Positions 61,952 to 64,000 of a DNA stretch of 64,000 bases are shown in pieces (the stretch's first letter is position 1; the number at the start of each line of letters is the position of its first letter). The notes under the pieces are model-generated. The model had not been told where the DNA came from, made no database searches, and saw nothing but the letters and a program-made list of their open reading frames with translations. The position numbers and the translations under genes are program-made. This DNA comes from Shewanella metallivivens. Lineage in GTDB: Bacteria; Pseudomonadota; Gammaproteobacteria; Enterobacterales; Shewanellaceae. Location of the stretch: the NCBI RefSeq assembly GCF_028750675.1, contig NZ_JAQQPZ010000004.1, positions 62,001 to 126,000 of the forward strand. Direction: 5' to 3'.

Positions 61952-62566
61952 TTAATTATCCGCTTCAATTTGTAATGCTTTTTTAAAGGCATCATGAGTT
62001 AGCAATTGTTGGTAATACTTGGCAATATTGGGGTACTTTTCAAACTCACCGTTTTGGCCAACAAGCTCAGCGATAAATGACATCATAATATCAGCACCGG
62101 TCAAACTATCACCCACTAAATAATGTTTCCCTGCTAATCGCTCATTAACGTAGCTGACGACTTTTGCGGTTTCTGCATCAGCGTAACGTCCAATAAAGCG
62201 AGTGTCAGCAGCTTCCATTTTGACAAATATTTTCAATAATAATGGCAATGCTGCAGAACTCTCAGCAAAGTGCATCCACTGAAGGTAATCAACATAATCG
62301 GCACTGCCTTTGGCTGGCATCAATTTATCTGCGCCATAGGTTTCAATAAGGTATTGTGTAATCGCACCAGACTCTGCAATAGTAAAACCGTCAGCCTCAA
62401 GCACAGGTGATTTACCTAAAGGGTGGATTTTTTTGAGCGACTCTGGGGCTAAAAAGGTTGTCGCATCGCGTTGATAAGCAACTAACTCATACTCCACGCC
62501 GAGTTCTTCTAGTAACCAAATAATGCGTTTTGATCGTGATTTATTTAAATGGTGTAATTTAATCAT
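61952..62566 (-). CDS. glutathione S-transferase family protein
   Basis: This cytoplasmic protein of 204 residues has the N-terminal thioredoxin-like fold IKLHHLNKSRSKRIIWLLEELGVEYELVAYQRD, then IHPLGKSPVLEADGFTIAESGAITQYLIETYG with cis-Pro and the glutathione-binding ESGAI, and a helical C-terminal domain with AETAKVVSYVNERLAGKHYLVGDSLTGADIMMSFI. It is distinct from the GST at 16964. Together with the adjacent DJ-1/PfpI gene and an OhrR-like regulator on its right it suggests a small electrophile/oxidant-stress group, although promoter sharing was not shown. Confidence 0.88.
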   Translation of the reverse strand: MIKLHHLNKSRSKRIIWLLEELGVEYELVAYQRDATTFLAPESLKKIHPLGKSPVLEADGFTIAESGAITQYLIETYGADKLMPAKGSADYVDYLQWMHFAESSAALPLLLKIFVKMEAADTRFIGRYADAETAKVVSYVNERLAGKHYLVGDSLTGADIMMSFIAELVGQNGEFEKYPNIAKYYQQLLTHDAFKKALQIEADN

Positions 62567-62588
62567 TTGCCATCCTTCCTTTGAGCAA

Positions 62589-62624
62589 TAAAATCAGCCC
62601 AATGACATGTCACTGGACTGATTG
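62589..62624 (-). terminator. terminator of the DJ-1/PfpI gene
   Basis: An imperfect long palindrome, on the minus strand AATCAGTCCAGTGACA pairing with TGTCATTGGGCTGATT, runs into TTTATT and separates the DJ-1 gene from the GST gene. Confidence 0.65.
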
Positions 62625-62660
62625 ATGTAGAGGTTAACCTGCTACTCGAGCAAGTTTGGA

Positions 62661-63338
62661 TTAGCTAAGCAGCGCTAACATTTTTTCAGCGACTAACTCT
62701 GAAGACGCGGGGTTTTGCCCAGTAACCAGTTTGCCATCAACAACGGCATATGGGTGCCAATCATCCGCTTTGGTATAAGTTGCGCCATTTTCTTGCAGCA
62801 TATCTTCCACTAAAAACGGTACCACATTTGTTAATTGCACGGCGGCTTCTTCGCCATTAGTAAAACCTGTTACATTTTTACCTGCAACTAACGCTGAACC
62901 ATCAGCTTTTTTAGGATACTTAAGCACACCTGGTGCATGACACACTAAACCTAATGGCTTAGCCATGTTGTAACACGCTTCTATCAGTGCAATTGAATCT
63001 TTGTCGTTCGTTAAGTCCCATAAAGGCCCATGGCCACCGGGATAAAACACAGCATCAAAATCAGCAACGTTAATTGAAGCAAGTTTGTGGGTATTGGCTA
63101 ACAACGCCTGAGCTTGCTGGTCTGCTGTAAAACGGCGAGTAGAGTCTGTTTGAAAATCTTCTTTGTCGCTTGTTGGATCTAATGGTGGCAAACCACCTTT
63201 TGGTGAAGATAAGACAATCTCAACACCTTTATCAATAAACGCATAGTATGGTGCTGCAAGCTCTTCTAACCAAAAACCAGTTTTATGCCCTGTGTCGCCA
63301 AGTTCATCGTGCGAAGTTAAAACCATTAATACTTTCAT
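62661..63338 (-). CDS. DJ-1/PfpI family protein, glyoxalase III/Hsp31-like
   Basis: This cytoplasmic protein of 225 residues has the class I glutamine-amidotransferase-like fold. The nucleophilic elbow reads LGLVCHAPGVLKYP with reactive Cys followed by His; GHKTGFWLEELAAPYYAFIDKGVEIVLSSPKGGLPPLDP and DAVFYPGGHGPLWDL complete the Hsp31-type pattern. Relatives detoxify methylglyoxal without glutathione or repair glycated proteins. The ATG at 63338 follows an A/G-rich stretch. It is divergent from the OhrR/MarR gene, with a palindrome in the 312-base gap, suggesting redox control. Confidence 0.88.
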   Translation of the reverse strand: MKVLMVLTSHDELGDTGHKTGFWLEELAAPYYAFIDKGVEIVLSSPKGGLPPLDPTSDKEDFQTDSTRRFTADQQAQALLANTHKLASINVADFDAVFYPGGHGPLWDLTNDKDSIALIEACYNMAKPLGLVCHAPGVLKYPKKADGSALVAGKNVTGFTNGEEAAVQLTNVVPFLVEDMLQENGATYTKADDWHPYAVVDGKLVTGQNPASSELVAEKMLALLS

Positions 63339-63650
63339 TTTGTGTCCTTTATTTTGGTCAATATTGGGCTAGCAGTTACTGTTATTATTCACTGTCATTG
63401 TTAAATATGTAGTTGATTGTGATTAGCGCAAAAATAGAATCGAAAGTGACTATAGCAGTGCGTATACCTTGCTTAAATCCACTCAATAACAATGAAAACC
63501 CTATGTCGAGTTGTACATAAAAACAGCATGGCCTTTAGTGGTATATACAAGTACACTACTTGTGCCTGTTATCTGCCAATAAAGCCATGTTGTACGAAAA
63601 CATTACTTAGGTTGATCAAAAAACCATTTAGAATCGCTGAGCGCCAAATT
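63339..63650. other. divergent intergenic region between DJ-1/PfpI and OhrR-like genes
   Basis: This is a 312-base non-coding stretch. It contains a perfect palindrome at 63547-63563 and must hold promoters for both genes. No small gene was found. Confidence 0.5.
63547..63563. promoter_or_regulatory. palindrome upstream of the OhrR-like gene, candidate operator
   Basis: ACAAGTA and TACTTGT are perfect inverted repeats across CAC, 88 bases before the regulator start. Size and symmetry suit a MarR-family dimer, though the half-site differs from the best-known OhrR site. Confidence 0.45.
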
Positions 63651-64000
63651 ATGAATGAACACCCACCTATTCGACTTAATAATCAGTTTTGCTTTGCGGT
63701 TTACTCTACTTCGCTAGCAATTATTCAACTCTATAAGCCATTACTTGAGTCTATTGGGCTAACTTACACCCAATACTTGGTCATGCTCATTTTGTGGGAG
63801 CAAGACGGCTTAAGTTTAAAAAGTGTCGCCACGCAACTAGGTCAGCAATCAGGAGCGCTCACACCAGTGATTAAACGCTTAGAGTCTGACGGCTTATTAA
63901 AACGTGTCCGCAAGCCTAATGATGAACGCATGCTGTGTTTACAACTCACTGATTTGGGCCGAGAGAAACAACCACAAGCACAATTGATACATAACAGTAT
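63651..64000 (+). CDS. MarR-family regulator, OhrR-like (3' end missing)
   Basis: The ATG at 63651 opens a frame that runs to the window edge, giving about 116 residues of the N-terminal part. It reads MNEHPPIRLNNQFCFAVYS and continues LAIIQLYKPLLESIGLTYTQYLVMLILWEQDGLSLKSVATQLGQQSGALTPVIKRLESDGLLKRVRKPNDERMLCLQLTDLG. This is the MarR winged helix with the wing and the conserved reactive Cys near the N-terminus (residue 14), which in OhrR senses organic peroxides. The usual target ohr gene is not in the window; the nearest genes are GST and a DJ-1/PfpI protein, which it may control. Confidence 0.88.
   Translation, partial: MNEHPPIRLNNQFCFAVYSTSLAIIQLYKPLLESIGLTYTQYLVMLILWEQDGLSLKSVATQLGQQSGALTPVIKRLESDGLLKRVRKPNDERMLCLQLTDLGREKQPQAQLIHNS

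Noticed and set aside
1..64000. tRNA, rRNA or insertion-sequence genes and prophage modules
   Set aside because: I looked for cloverleaf-like sequence, transposase motifs and phage gene clusters and saw none that I could support.

Overview
The window looks like a chromosomal segment of a marine gammaproteobacterium, most likely Shewanella or a close relative. The reasons are the gene families present (NAD-malic enzyme next to a DUF3069 protein, DUF3622, DUF4447, TIGR03899, a menaquinone-type HemG, many sensory and TonB proteins), moderate A+T content and gammaproteobacterial Shine-Dalgarno sites. The genus is inferred from protein resemblance, not from a marker gene. No rRNA or tRNA gene and no transposase was recognised.

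Bases 1-30,100 are ordinary core and accessory genome. They hold an acetyl-CoA hydrolase/CoA-transferase (cut by the left edge), a CigR-like protein, a HopJ-family protein, a two-cupin protein, pbpG, an unusual ATPase paired with an MscS channel, rpiA and a chemoreceptor. Next come an ECF sigma/anti-sigma/DUF4097 operon, rsuA, an M13 peptidase, an exported RelA/SpoT-fold protein, a SUKH/DUF4447 pair, a glutathione transferase, a TonB receptor, a PH-domain/Nramp-like/serine hydrolase run, yehS, maeA, a TPR-GGDEF diguanylate cyclase and queG.

Bases 30,141-42,572 are a defence island. A complete type I-C CRISPR-Cas operon (cas3-cas5c-cas8c-cas7-cas4-cas1-cas2) is read on the minus strand into a 48-repeat, 47-spacer array. 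The leader lies between cas2 and base 33,411, so the newest spacers are near 33,400. At the old end of the array sit two decayed type I-F repeats exactly 60 bases apart, the fossil of a different CRISPR system in the same orientation. A WYL-domain regulator gene lies directly upstream of cas3, and the gap between them carries a 7-5-7 palindrome that could be its operator. One spacer occurs twice, once in the newest position.

Bases 42,600-64,000 return to core genome. They hold dodecin, metR behind tandem MetJ-type boxes, an HDOD protein, a TonB receptor controlled by a clear cobalamin riboswitch, rlhA, a purine phosphoribosyltransferase, a DnaJ-related protein, a DsbA homologue with a CHNC active site, an aldo/keto reductase and a hemG/cytochrome b pair. 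A porin-like protein, an imelysin and a di-heme oxidoreductase form a cluster with a plausible Fur box. The window ends with TIGR03899 and PilZ proteins, a second glutathione transferase, a DJ-1/PfpI protein and the start of an OhrR-like MarR regulator.

Genes that appear to work together are the ECF sigma trio (regulated envelope response), the CRISPR-Cas island with its WYL regulator, the iron-linked porin/imelysin/DHOR cluster, the B12 riboswitch with its receptor, and GST/DJ-1/OhrR (electrophile and peroxide stress).
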